DNA of 64,000 nt from positions 186,001-250,000 of the forward strand of contig NZ_JACLAL010000005.1 in NCBI RefSeq assembly GCF_014280875.1, given 5' to 3'. This document shows positions 55,223 through 63,539 of this stretch, one piece after another (position 1 is the first letter of the stretch; the number at the start of each line of letters is the position of its first letter). Origin of the DNA: Paenirhizobium daejeonense. Its GTDB lineage: Bacteria > Pseudomonadota > Alphaproteobacteria > Rhizobiales > Rhizobiaceae. A model generated the notes under the pieces. That model was given only the letters and a program-made list of their open reading frames with translations, searched no databases and was not told the origin of the DNA. The position numbers and the translations under genes are program-made.

Positions 55223-56406
55223 GTGACCGTCCGCTGAAGATTGCTGTCATCGCCGGCGAAGTCTCCGGCGACCTTCTGGGTGGAGACCTGATCGCCGCGC
55301 TGAGAAAGCGCCATGGCGGACCGGTTGAACTTGTCGGCGTGGGTGGCGACGCACTGGAGCGTGAAGGCCTGCGTTCCCTTTTCGATTTTTCCGAGCTGTC
55401 CGTCATGGGGCTCACCCAGGTGCTTGCGCGCCTGCCGCGCTTCCTCTCACTGATCCGTCAGACGGCGAAGGCCATCGTCGAGGCTCGCCCGGACGTTCTG
55501 TTGATCGTGGATAGTCCCGATTTCACCCATCGCGTGGCGAAGAGGGTTCGCAAAGCTCTACCTCATTTGCCGGTGGTGGATTATGTCTGCCCCAGCGTCT
55601 GGGCATGGAAGGAATATCGCGCCAAGGCGATGCTCGACTACGTCGACGCGGTGCTGGCGGTTCTGCCCTTCGAGCCGGAGGTAATGCGTCGCCTCGGTGG
55701 TCCTGCAACGCATTTCGTTGGCCATCGTCTCACGACCAATGCAAGGCTGCTGGAGACGCGCGCGGCGCGCGCTGGAAAGTTGCCGAAACGGGCCGGCGAG
55801 CAGAAAACGATCATGCTGCTTCCCGGTTCGCGCGGGGCGGAGATCTCCGCGCTTCTGCCGGTCTATGGGCAGGCGATGATCGAGTTTACCGAGAGAAACG
55901 GCCCGAGCCGGTTTCTTATGCCGACTGTTCCGCGCCAGGAAGCGCGCGTGCGCCAGATGATCGCCGACTGGGCTCTGAAGCCCGAGGTTCTCGTCGGTGA
56001 GGATGCGAAATGGCAGGCCTTTGCCGAGGCCGACGCAGCGATTGCTGCTTCTGGCACCGTGATCCTGGAGCTGGCGCTGGCAACGGTGCCCACGGTGTCC
56101 ACCTACAAGACCGACTGGCTGATGAAGCTCATCAGCCACCGCATCAAGATCTGGACCGGCGCACTTCCCAATCTGATCGCCGATTATCCGATTGTGCCGG
56201 AATATCTGAACGACTACGTGCGGCCGGGTAATCTCCTGCGCATGGCGGAAAGGCTGGCTACCGATACGCTTGAGCGGCAGGCCATGCTGGCCGGTTTCGA
56301 TCTCGCATGGAAGCGGCTTGCGACGGAGCGTCCCGCCGGCCAAGAGGGTGCGCGGATCGTCCTCGATCTCTTGCGTGACAAGGGCGTTCTTCCCAAAAAC
56401 TCCTGA
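55219..56406 (+). CDS. lpxB: Lipid A disaccharide synthase
   Basis: A 395-residue GT19 glycosyltransferase with GTG start 55219. Motifs include VIAGEVSGDLLGG, VDYVCPSVWAWK and LPGSRGAEISALLP, then AASGTVILELALATVPTVS. It joins two lipid A precursors into the beta-1,6 disaccharide. Last gene of the lpx operon. Confidence 0.96.
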   Translation: MSDRPLKIAVIAGEVSGDLLGGDLIAALRKRHGGPVELVGVGGDALEREGLRSLFDFSELSVMGLTQVLARLPRFLSLIRQTAKAIVEARPDVLLIVDSPDFTHRVAKRVRKALPHLPVVDYVCPSVWAWKEYRAKAMLDYVDAVLAVLPFEPEVMRRLGGPATHFVGHRLTTNARLLETRAARAGKLPKRAGEQKTIMLLPGSRGAEISALLPVYGQAMIEFTERNGPSRFLMPTVPRQEARVRQMIADWALKPEVLVGEDAKWQAFAEADAAIAASGTVILELALATVPTVSTYKTDWLMKLISHRIKIWTGALPNLIADYPIVPEYLNDYVRPGNLLRMAERLATDTLERQAMLAGFDLAWKRLATERPAGQEGARIVLDLLRDKGVLPKNS

Positions 56407-56430
56407 GGCATTCCCGCTCGAAACGGGTGC

Positions 56431-56469
56431 GGACCTGCCGGCGGCTGCCTTTTCCAAACCGGCAGGTCC
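56431..56469. terminator. Large stem-loop between lpxB and the converging GTPase gene
   Basis: GGACCTGCCGG (56431-56441) pairs perfectly with CCGGCAGGTCC (56459-56469) across 17 bases. No T-run lies on either side, so termination may depend on other signals or the stem protects both 3' ends. Confidence 0.6.
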
Positions 56470-56526
56470 TTCCGGACCGGTGCCATGCGCGACATCGGTC
56501 CAGATTTCTCAAGATGGGGATACGGA

Positions 56527-57720
56527 TTACTGCGTCCAGGAGGCGAAGGGGTCCGGCAGTTTGCTCCATGCCGAAGGCGTGAAATTCTCGGCCGGTACAA
56601 GGCATGCGTCGAGTTCCGCCGTTATCCGCCGCTCATCCATGGGATCGGCGCCGATGAACACGATCTCCTGCCGGCGGTCGCCCCATTCCGGATCGAGATA
56701 GGGCGCCATGGCACGCTTGAACCCGGCATCGTCAGGCCAGCGTTCGCGAGGTACCGACGCCCACCAGAGGCCCATGCGGCCGGTCCGGACCAGCGCCCCC
56801 GCCTGACTGATTGAGCCGACATGATGCGGCCTCGTCGCCAGCCAGAAGAAGCCCTTGGCGCGGATGACACCCGGCCAGGCGCGGTCGATGAAGGCCTGAA
56901 ATTTCGTGGGGTCGAGCGGTCGGCGCGCCTTGTAGACGAAGGAACGGATACCGTATTCCTCCGTTTCCGGTACATGATCCTTGAAGCCGTTCAGTTCCTT
57001 GAACCAAAGCGGATGGGTTTCCGCCTTATCGATGTCAAACAGACCGGTTCCAAGGATGTCGCGCGGTGCGACGGCGCCGAAATCCGTCTCGATCACCCGC
57101 GCATCCGGGTTGAGGCCGGCGATGATCTTGAGCGCGGCGTCGCGTTGTTCCGGTGTCGCTGTTCCGATCTTGTTGAGCACGACGACATCGGCGAACTCGA
57201 TCTGCTCGACCAGCAGGTCTACGAGGGTTCGATTGTCGCCATCGCCCGCCGTTTCGCCTCGGTCCGCGAGAAAATCGGAGGAGGAATAGTCGTTCAACAG
57301 ATTTGCCGCGTCGACCACGGTCACCATGGTGTCGAGCTGCGCGATATCGGACAGGCTCTGTCCATTGTCATCGCGAAAATCGAAGGTGGTGGCGATGGGA
57401 AGCGGCTCGGCAATACCGGTCGCCTCGATCAGTAGATAGTCGAACCGGCCCTGCACGGCGAGATCTCGCACTTCGCGCAGCAGATCGTCGCGAAGCGTGC
57501 AACAGATACAGCCGTTGGTCATTTCGACCAGTTGTTCCTCCGTCCGGGAAAGTGCGGCGTCTCCATCACGCACCAGTGCCGCGTCGATGTTCACTTCACT
57601 CATATCGTTGACGATCACCGCAACACGGAGACCGCTTCGATTGGAAAGAACGTGGTTGAGCAGGGTTGTCTTGCCCGCTCCGAGAAAGCCGGAGAGAACA
57701 GTGACAGGCAATTTGTCCAT
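56527..57720 (-). CDS. CobW/COG0523 GTPase, probable zinc metallochaperone
   Basis: A 397-residue protein: Walker [10 protein letters not shown] (11-19), the metal-binding CxCC motif C71-C73-C74 (GCICC), Walker [14 protein letters not shown], and a C-terminal CobW domain (from about 230). The guanine-specificity motif reads LNKIGTAT rather than NKxD, a feature of some zinc-linked members. A Zur-like box lies just upstream, and znuABC are adjacent, so a role in zinc allocation under starvation is likely. It would hand zinc to an essential enzyme such as a zinc-dependent cyclohydrolase, but that partner is unknown. Confidence 0.88.
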   Translation of the reverse strand: MDKLPVTVLSGFLGAGKTTLLNHVLSNRSGLRVAVIVNDMSEVNIDAALVRDGDAALSRTEEQLVEMTNGCICCTLRDDLLREVRDLAVQGRFDYLLIEATGIAEPLPIATTFDFRDDNGQSLSDIAQLDTMVTVVDAANLLNDYSSSDFLADRGETAGDGDNRTLVDLLVEQIEFADVVVLNKIGTATPEQRDAALKIIAGLNPDARVIETDFGAVAPRDILGTGLFDIDKAETHPLWFKELNGFKDHVPETEEYGIRSFVYKARRPLDPTKFQAFIDRAWPGVIRAKGFFWLATRPHHVGSISQAGALVRTGRMGLWWASVPRERWPDDAGFKRAMAPYLDPEWGDRRQEIVFIGADPMDERRITAELDACLVPAENFTPSAWSKLPDPFASWTQ

Positions 57721-57736
57721 GTAACAAACTCCAGGA

Positions 57737-57751
57737 TGTAATGTTGTAACA
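57737..57751 (-). promoter_or_regulatory. Possible Zur box upstream of the metallochaperone gene
   Basis: TGTAATGTTGTAACA resembles the palindrome at 58849-58863 in its first six and last three bases but is only partly symmetric. It lies 17 bases before the gene, so repression by Zur is plausible. Confidence 0.4.
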
Positions 57752-57762
57752 ACTGAGGATCG

Positions 57763-57788
57763 CGAAAAGGCGGACTTCCGTCCGCCTT
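57763..57788 (-). terminator. Terminator of znuA
   Basis: AAGGCGGA (57767-57774) pairs with TCCGCCTT (57781-57788) across six bases. On the reverse strand TTTTCGC follows, so it ends the znuA transcript before the metallochaperone gene. Confidence 0.8.
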
Positions 57789-57804
57789 CCGCAGAGCACC
57801 ACCC

Positions 57805-58821
57805 TTAGTGGGACAGGCAGTCTGCCAGGGATTTGGCCATGCCGCGCAGAAGCGTCGAGTAAAGCTCGGGGCCTTCGGTGATGGCGCCGCCCTCAGGATC
57901 GAGCGTACCGCTCTTCGCGTCGGTGCCCTCCGTGACGACCTTGATCAGTTTCGGTTCGAACTGGGGCTCTGCGAACACGCAGGCCGCACCGAGTTCCTTG
58001 ACCTTGGCATGAATCTGGGAGACGCGCTCCGCACCGGGCATGGTTTCAGGGCTGACGGTGATCGAGCCTGCGACGTGAACATGATATCGATGCTCGAAAT
58101 ACTGATAGGCGTCGTGGAAGACGATGAAGGGCTTGTCGGCGACAGGCGCAACGGTTTCGGCGATTTCCTTGTCTAATGCGGTGAGTTCGTCATCCAATGC
58201 CTTGGCATTCGCCTTATAGTGCGCGGCGTTGGCGGGATCGGCCTCGATCAGCGTGGCCTCGATAGCGCCAGCCATCACCTTGGCGTTCATCGGGTCGAGC
58301 CAGAGATGCATGTCCGTGCCGCCATGCTCGTCATGATGATGTTCATCGGCATGCCCGGCTTTCTCACCGTTTGCCTCGGCATGTTCTGCGCCGTTGTCGT
58401 CATGATGCTCGCCCTCGGCATGCTCATCATGTTCGCCGTGGTCGTGAGCCTCGAACGCACCTCCCTCGCGGAAGGGCAGCTTGGTGATGCCGGGAGCATC
58501 TTCGAGTTCGACAACCTTGGCCTTGCCGGCCAGGGCATCGAGCGGCTTTTCAAGAAAAGCCTCAAGTCCGGGGCCGACCCAGAAGACCACGTCGGCATGT
58601 TCGAGAGCCCGGGCATTGGACGGTTTCATGTTATAGGTGTGGGGGGAAGCCGCACCCTCCACGATCAGGCTCGGTTCCGCAACGCCCTTCATGATCGCCG
58701 CCACGAGCGAGTGGATCGGCTTGATCGACACCACGACCTCCGGCGGCGCGGCAAAGGCGAGCGAAGGCATGAAGAGAAGAGCTGCCGTGGTGGTGAAAAG
58801 GCCGGCGCGGGACTTGATCAT
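57805..58821 (-). CDS. znuA: High-affinity zinc ABC transporter, periplasmic binding protein
   Basis: A 338-residue protein with signal peptide (about 1-24). Zinc ligands include His61 (SPHTY) and His172 (MHLWLDP). Between them is a His/Asp/Glu-rich loop (about 126-168) with more than a dozen histidines, typical of ZnuA and absent from manganese-binding relatives. Divergent from znuC across the Zur operator. Confidence 0.95.
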   Translation of the reverse strand: MIKSRAGLFTTTAALLFMPSLAFAAPPEVVVSIKPIHSLVAAIMKGVAEPSLIVEGAASPHTYNMKPSNARALEHADVVFWVGPGLEAFLEKPLDALAGKAKVVELEDAPGITKLPFREGGAFEAHDHGEHDEHAEGEHHDDNGAEHAEANGEKAGHADEHHHDEHGGTDMHLWLDPMNAKVMAGAIEATLIEADPANAAHYKANAKALDDELTALDKEIAETVAPVADKPFIVFHDAYQYFEHRYHVHVAGSITVSPETMPGAERVSQIHAKVKELGAACVFAEPQFEPKLIKVVTEGTDAKSGTLDPEGGAITEGPELYSTLLRGMAKSLADCLSH

Positions 58822-58848
58822 AGGGGTATCTCCATCTTGAATGTGTTA

Positions 58849-58863
58849 TGTAATAATATTACA
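58849..58863. promoter_or_regulatory. Zur operator between znuA and znuCB-zur
   Basis: TGTAATAATATTACA is a perfect inverted repeat (7 bases each side of a central A), matching the style of alphaproteobacterial Zur boxes. It lies 28 bases from znuA and 64 bases from znuC, so one site can repress both directions. A weaker, related repeat (GTAACGCTATAAC, 58872-58884) follows. Confidence 0.75.
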
Positions 58864-58926
58864 TTCATTGCGTAACGCTATAACGTGTGGCATAGCGTCG
58901 TGCAACAACAAATTTTCGGGGTCACG

Positions 58927-59850
58927 ATGTCTCAGCCAGAAACTAGAGACGATCAGCCGCTGGTCATGCTGCAGGATGCGGGCATCCGCAGAAGCGGGCG
59001 CTGGCTCGTTCGCGGCGTCGAATTTTCCGTGCGACCGGGAGAGATCGTCACGCTGATCGGTCCGAACGGCTCCGGAAAGTCGACGAGCGCCAAGATGGCG
59101 ATCGGCGTGCTGAAGCCGGATGAGGGGAGGGTCGAACGCAAGCCCGGTCTTCGCGTCGGCTATGTGCCGCAGAAGCTGGCCGTCGACTGGACCATGCCGC
59201 TGACCGTCAAGCGCCTGATGAGCCTTACCGGGCCTTTGCCCGAGAGCGAGATCAAGTCAGCGCTCGAGGCGGTGGGTATTGCCCATCTCGCATCTGCAGA
59301 GGTGCAGCACCTCTCGGGCGGAGAATTCCAGCGTGCACTGCTAGCCCGCGCCATCGCCCGCAAGCCCGATCTGCTGGTACTGGACGAGCCGGTTCAGGGC
59401 GTGGATTTTTCCGGCGAAATAGCGCTCTACGATCTCATCACCTCGATCCGCAATTCCACCGGCTGCGGCATTCTGCTGATTTCCCACGACCTGCACGTCG
59501 TCATGGCCGAAACCGACACGGTTATCTGCCTCAACGGCCATGTCTGTTGCCGCGGCACCCCGGCGGCCGTCAGCCAGAGCCCGGAATATATGCGCCTCTT
59601 CGGCGCCAATGCAGGCCGCACGCTCGCGGTCTACAGCCACGATCACGACCACACGCATCTGCCAGATGGCCGCGTAATGCACAGTGATGGCAGCGTAACC
59701 GAACATTGCCATCCGGGTGACGGCCACCACCATCATGATGAGGATCATCCCCATCACGACCATGCGCATGACGGTAGCCATCGCAAAGCGGCAGGCGGCG
59801 AAACCGTTCTAACCTCGCCTGGCAAGGGCAGGGAGACCAATCATGTTTGA
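58927..59850 (+). CDS. znuC: Zinc ABC transporter, ATP-binding subunit
   Basis: A 307-residue ATPase from ATG 58927: Walker A GPNGSGKST (45-53), signature LSGGEFQRALLARAI, Walker B LLVLDEP. Beyond the usual domain it carries a His/Asp-rich extension (about 240-290, with HHHHDEDHPHHDHAHDGSH), which should bind zinc in the cytoplasm and could sense or buffer it. Overlaps znuB by eight bases. Confidence 0.95.
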   Translation: MSQPETRDDQPLVMLQDAGIRRSGRWLVRGVEFSVRPGEIVTLIGPNGSGKSTSAKMAIGVLKPDEGRVERKPGLRVGYVPQKLAVDWTMPLTVKRLMSLTGPLPESEIKSALEAVGIAHLASAEVQHLSGGEFQRALLARAIARKPDLLVLDEPVQGVDFSGEIALYDLITSIRNSTGCGILLISHDLHVVMAETDTVICLNGHVCCRGTPAAVSQSPEYMRLFGANAGRTLAVYSHDHDHTHLPDGRVMHSDGSVTEHCHPGDGHHHHDEDHPHHDHAHDGSHRKAAGGETVLTSPGKGRETNHV

Positions 59851-60658
59851 CGATTTCTTCCTCCGCGCGATGCTGGCGGGTATCGGACTTGCACTGACGA
59901 CCGGCCCGCTCGGCTGTTTCGTCATCTGGCGGCGCATGGCCTATTTCGGCGATACAATGGCTCATTCCGCGCTTCTGGGCGTTGCGCTTTCGCTGTTGCT
60001 GTCGCTCAATCTGATGGTGAGCGTCTTCGTCGTTGCGTCGATGGTATCGCTCTTGCTCCTCCTCCTGCAGCGCCGGCAGGCGCTTTCGGCCGATGCGTTG
60101 CTCGGCATACTCAGCCACGCGACACTGGCGATTGGCCTTGTGATGGTTGCCTTCATGACCTGGGTGCGTATCGATCTGGTGGCCTTCCTGTTCGGGGATA
60201 TCCTCGCGGTGGACACGACCGATATCGTGGTGGTCTGGGTCGGCGGCGCCGTTGTGCTCGGCATGATCGCCTGGCTCTGGCGTCCACTATTGGCCGCGAC
60301 GGTCAATGCGGAACTCGCCGAGGCCGAGGGATTGCAGCCCGAGCGGGCGCGTCTGGCCTTCATGCTGCTGATGGCTTTGGTCATCGCCATCGCGATGAAG
60401 ATCGTCGGCATCATGCTGATTACATCGCTGTTGATCATTCCCGCTGCGACCGCACGCCGGTTCGCGACGACGCCAGAGGTCATGGCCGTCTTCGCGTCGC
60501 TGATCGGCGCGGTCGCCGTCGTCTTCGGTCTTTTCGGATCGTTGACCTATGATACGCCGTCCGGCCCTTCGATTGTCGTGGCGGCTCTTGTACTCTTTCT
60601 CTTGAGTCTCCTGCCCAAGCCCGGACGCGAGGGTGCCGAGACGAACAGGCAGGGATAG
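59843..60658 (+). CDS. znuB: Zinc ABC transporter, permease subunit
   Basis: A 271-residue membrane protein with about eight segments. Core motifs GPLGCFVIWRRMAYFGDTMA and HSALLGVALS are typical of the manganese/zinc ABC-3 permease family. It forms the pore with ZnuC. Five bases separate it from zur. Confidence 0.95.
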   Translation: MFDDFFLRAMLAGIGLALTTGPLGCFVIWRRMAYFGDTMAHSALLGVALSLLLSLNLMVSVFVVASMVSLLLLLLQRRQALSADALLGILSHATLAIGLVMVAFMTWVRIDLVAFLFGDILAVDTTDIVVVWVGGAVVLGMIAWLWRPLLAATVNAELAEAEGLQPERARLAFMLLMALVIAIAMKIVGIMLITSLLIIPAATARRFATTPEVMAVFASLIGAVAVVFGLFGSLTYDTPSGPSIVVAALVLFLLSLLPKPGREGAETNRQG

Positions 60659-60663
60659 GAACC

Positions 60664-61059
60664 ATGACAACGCCACAACTGACGAAGAACCAATCGCTCG
60701 TTTTCGATGCGCTGACGGAATCGGTTGGACCGCTTTCGGCTTACGGGATCCTCGACCGCCTGCGCGATCATGGTTTCCGGGCGCCGCTGCAGGTTTACCG
60801 GGCGCTCGACAAGCTGGTCGAGATGGGGCTGGTGCATCGTCTCGAGAGCATCAACTCCTTCGTCGTCTGCGCTCATCCCAAGCAGGATTGCTGCCATCAT
60901 GGCACGGTCGCCTTTGCGATCTGCAACAAGTGCGGCCGTGTCAGCGAATTCCACGATCACGCCATAGATCATCGGCTGGAGGACTGGGCCAAGGGCCAGC
61001 ACTTCAAGGCGGAAAAGACGACGATTGAAATCCGTGGCCTGTGCGCTGAATGTGCCTGA
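60664..61059 (+). CDS. zur: Zinc uptake regulator (Fur family)
   Basis: A 131-residue repressor: winged-helix DNA-binding domain (about 1-75, with GPLSAYGILDRLRDHGFRAP) and zinc sites in CAHPKQDCCHH, CNKCG and CAEC. It senses excess zinc and represses the znu genes through the box at 58849-58863. Co-transcribed with znuCB, giving autoregulation. Confidence 0.94.
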   Translation: MTTPQLTKNQSLVFDALTESVGPLSAYGILDRLRDHGFRAPLQVYRALDKLVEMGLVHRLESINSFVVCAHPKQDCCHHGTVAFAICNKCGRVSEFHDHAIDHRLEDWAKGQHFKAEKTTIEIRGLCAECA

Positions 61060-61080
61060 GCGGCGCTGACCCCGGCTCTA

Positions 61081-61608
61081 TCAGATCTGCTTAAGATCGC
61101 GGGCGAAGCGTTGCCAGTTGCGGACATAGCTCTCAGCCGACAAGGCAAGTCTCGCCGCTGAGGCTTCGTCCAGAGTTCTGACGACCCGGGCGGGAGAACC
61201 GACGATTAGCGAATTGTCGGGAAATTCCTTGTTCTCGGTGATCAGTGCGTTTGCGCCGACGAGGCAGTTGTTGCCGATCTTCGCGCCGTTCAGAACGGTA
61301 GCGCCCATGCCTATCAGGGAATTGTCGCCGATCGTGCAGCCATGAATGATGGCGTGATGCCCGACAGTGCAGCCCTTACCGATCGTCACTGGAAAGCGCG
61401 GGTCCGTATGGATCATCACGCCTTCCTGAATATTGGTCCGTTCGCCGATGACAATCGGTTCGTTGTCGCCGCGCAGGACGGCTCCGAACCAGATGCCGAC
61501 GTCCTCGCCGAGATCGACCTGCCCGATCACATGAGCATCCGGAGCAACCCAGAAACGCCCTTCAGGGGGCGTTTTCGGCGAGAGGTTTCCGAGCGAATAT
61601 AGCGGCAT
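61081..61608 (-). CDS. Gamma-carbonic anhydrase-like (YrdA/CaiE) protein
   Basis: A 175-residue left-handed beta-helix trimer-type protein. Hexapeptide repeats run from about 20 to 130 and the His ligands lie in VMIHTDP and VGHHAIIHGC. Metal-dependent carbonic anhydrase activity is possible; many members are inactive on CO2. Converges with zur. Confidence 0.85.
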   Translation of the reverse strand: MPLYSLGNLSPKTPPEGRFWVAPDAHVIGQVDLGEDVGIWFGAVLRGDNEPIVIGERTNIQEGVMIHTDPRFPVTIGKGCTVGHHAIIHGCTIGDNSLIGMGATVLNGAKIGNNCLVGANALITENKEFPDNSLIVGSPARVVRTLDEASAARLALSAESYVRNWQRFARDLKQI

Positions 61609-61635
61609 GAAACCGTGTCCGTCTGTCAGCCGTCT

Positions 61636-61905
61636 TCAGCGCAGGCGCAGAAGAACGGGAAAACGGCCAGCCTGCGAGGAAACATGCAGGTGGATATTGG
61701 CTTCAGGTTGCGAATAACGCCAGGCGCGCGCGCCGTGGCAAAGCAGCAGGCCGATCAGGTCCTTGGTGCGCGAGCGCTTACGGCTAAGCCCGAGATCGGC
61801 AAGCCGGAACGCAGCCTCGTGCAACGGATGCAGGCCGTAATGCCCTCCGCGGCTTTCGTTGTCCTGGCTCGCCGCGAATTCGAAGTGATTTTCGTTCGAT
61901 GCCAT
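61636..61905 (-). CDS. Small protein, unknown function
   Basis: An 89-residue protein starting ASNENHFEFAASQDNESRGG, with GAGG upstream on the reverse strand. It has predicted helices (PLHEAAFRLADLGL) and no cysteine pair, signal peptide or membrane segment. It lies between the carbonic-anhydrase-like gene and the carboxypeptidase gene on the same strand and could be co-transcribed with either. Not recognised. Confidence 0.6.
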   Translation of the reverse strand: MASNENHFEFAASQDNESRGGHYGLHPLHEAAFRLADLGLSRKRSRTKDLIGLLLCHGARAWRYSQPEANIHLHVSSQAGRFPVLLRLR

Positions 61906-61951
61906 GTTCGTTACCTCGTACGCGATAAAAATCGAGGTCGGGAGGCGACTG

Positions 61952-63445
61952 TCACTGCATTGCAGCCCAGCAGCCGATACCCACCTTTTTCAAGCTCTTG
62001 CATGCATTAACCGCTGTCTTCTGGTCGTCGAAGCCGCCGAACCGCGCGCGATAAAGCTGCTCCGAACCACTGTTATAGGCGACGGTGAAAGGGGTGGCGG
62101 AACGCAATACCTTGCCGCCTTTATCCTGCGCCTTGCGCAGGAGTGTCATGGCCTGTTCCCGATCCGGCGAGGTGCCGATCTGGATGACCCAGCCCGCCGA
62201 AGGCTGGGTGGAGGCCGTAATCGTCTGGTCGAGATCCACAGGCTTTACGGCGGCCTGCGCAACGGATTCTGCTTCTTCTTCCGCGAGAGACTGCGGTTCA
62301 GCCGCGGCCTTTACCTTTGGCATATAGGCCGGAGCAGGCTGAGGAACGGGCACACCGGCAGAAAGCGGGCGTTCCGGTGCGCCTGTTGCGGCCTTGAGGG
62401 CGGCGGCGGCACCGTTGTCGTTTGCCGGCGCAGCAAAGGCCGAAGCGACTGCACCATTCTTGTAACGGGTATCGGGAAGGGGACCTTCGGACGGAAGGCG
62501 CGGCGCGCTGGCGACAACCGGCGGCTCTTCCACGGCGGTTGCAGCCACAGATGGGGCTACCGAGGTGTTGACCTTGGCGATCAGGTCTCCACCACCGCCG
62601 GAACGCGATGCCTTCGGCATGTAGCGCAGAACGAGCTGCTTCATCGTCTCGTTACGCTTGGCGCCCGACGAAGAGCCCATCACCACGCCGACGATTGAAC
62701 GGCCATCGGCTTGAGCCGAGGTCACGAGATTGTAACCGGCCGCGCGGGTGTAGCCGGTCTTGATGCCGTCGACGCCGCGAACCGCTCCTAGAAGACGATT
62801 GTGGTTGCCGATCGTTTGCTTGCCGAACTGGAAGCTGCGCGTGGAGAAGTAGCCGAAATACTGCGGAAAATGCTGGCGGAGCGCAATGCCGAGACGCGCC
62901 TGATCGCGGGCCGTGGTCATCTGCGCCGTGTTGGGCAGACCGTTCGCATTGCGATAGGTGGTCTTGGTCATGCCGAGGCTGCGGGCCTTCGCCGTCATCT
63001 GCTGTGCGAAACGGCTTTCAGAGCCACCGATATATTCACCGAGAGCGGTGGCCATGTCGTTTGCCGAACGGGTGACCAGAGCAAGAATGGCCTGCTCGAC
63101 CGTCACGGAACGACCGGCGCCGACGCCCAGTTTCGACGGAGGCTCCGCCGCAGCGTTGGCCGAAACCGGCACCTTGCTGTCCAGACGGATACGCCCCGCT
63201 TCGAGCGCTTCGAAAGTGAGGTAAAGCGTCATCATCTTGGTGAGGGACGCCGGATAACGAAGACTGTCGGCATCCTCGCTATAGAGAACCTTGCCAGTAC
63301 TGGCGTCGACAACAATCCCGGCATATTTGGGCGCGGCATCCGCCGACCCGACATTGACACCGACTGCCGCTGCGAAAACCAGAGCGGCCGCCGCCAGCTT
63401 CTGTATCTTCCGCGCGAGATTGAGACTTCCTATTCTATTCTGCAC
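61952..63445 (-). CDS. D-alanyl-D-alanine carboxypeptidase with SPOR domain
   Basis: A 497-residue penicillin-binding protein: signal peptide (about 1-38), serine motif SLTK (Ser67, Lys70), SAN (127-129) and KTG (229-231), then a long Pro/Ala-rich linker (about 290-410) and a C-terminal SPOR domain (about 415-497, WVIQIGTSPDREQAMTLLRK). It trims peptidoglycan peptides; the SPOR domain would take it to denuded glycan at the septum. There is no obvious C-terminal amphipathic anchor, the SPOR domain serving instead. Confidence 0.9.
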   Translation of the reverse strand: MQNRIGSLNLARKIQKLAAAALVFAAAVGVNVGSADAAPKYAGIVVDASTGKVLYSEDADSLRYPASLTKMMTLYLTFEALEAGRIRLDSKVPVSANAAAEPPSKLGVGAGRSVTVEQAILALVTRSANDMATALGEYIGGSESRFAQQMTAKARSLGMTKTTYRNANGLPNTAQMTTARDQARLGIALRQHFPQYFGYFSTRSFQFGKQTIGNHNRLLGAVRGVDGIKTGYTRAAGYNLVTSAQADGRSIVGVVMGSSSGAKRNETMKQLVLRYMPKASRSGGGGDLIAKVNTSVAPSVAATAVEEPPVVASAPRLPSEGPLPDTRYKNGAVASAFAAPANDNGAAAALKAATGAPERPLSAGVPVPQPAPAYMPKVKAAAEPQSLAEEEAESVAQAAVKPVDLDQTITASTQPSAGWVIQIGTSPDREQAMTLLRKAQDKGGKVLRSATPFTVAYNSGSEQLYRARFGGFDDQKTAVNACKSLKKVGIGCWAAMQ

Positions 63446-63539
63446 CGCAAGAACTCTTCAAATTCTGATCATCTGGGATCCGGGCTCGCCCCCACGCGCC
63501 CAATTCGGGAAGTCTACGGCCGCAGCCTTACCAAGAGGT

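Noticed and set aside
56431..56469. Stable small RNA gene
   Set aside because: The stem between lpxB and the GTPase gene is a simple inverted repeat with no promoter signal; best read as a 3'-end structure.
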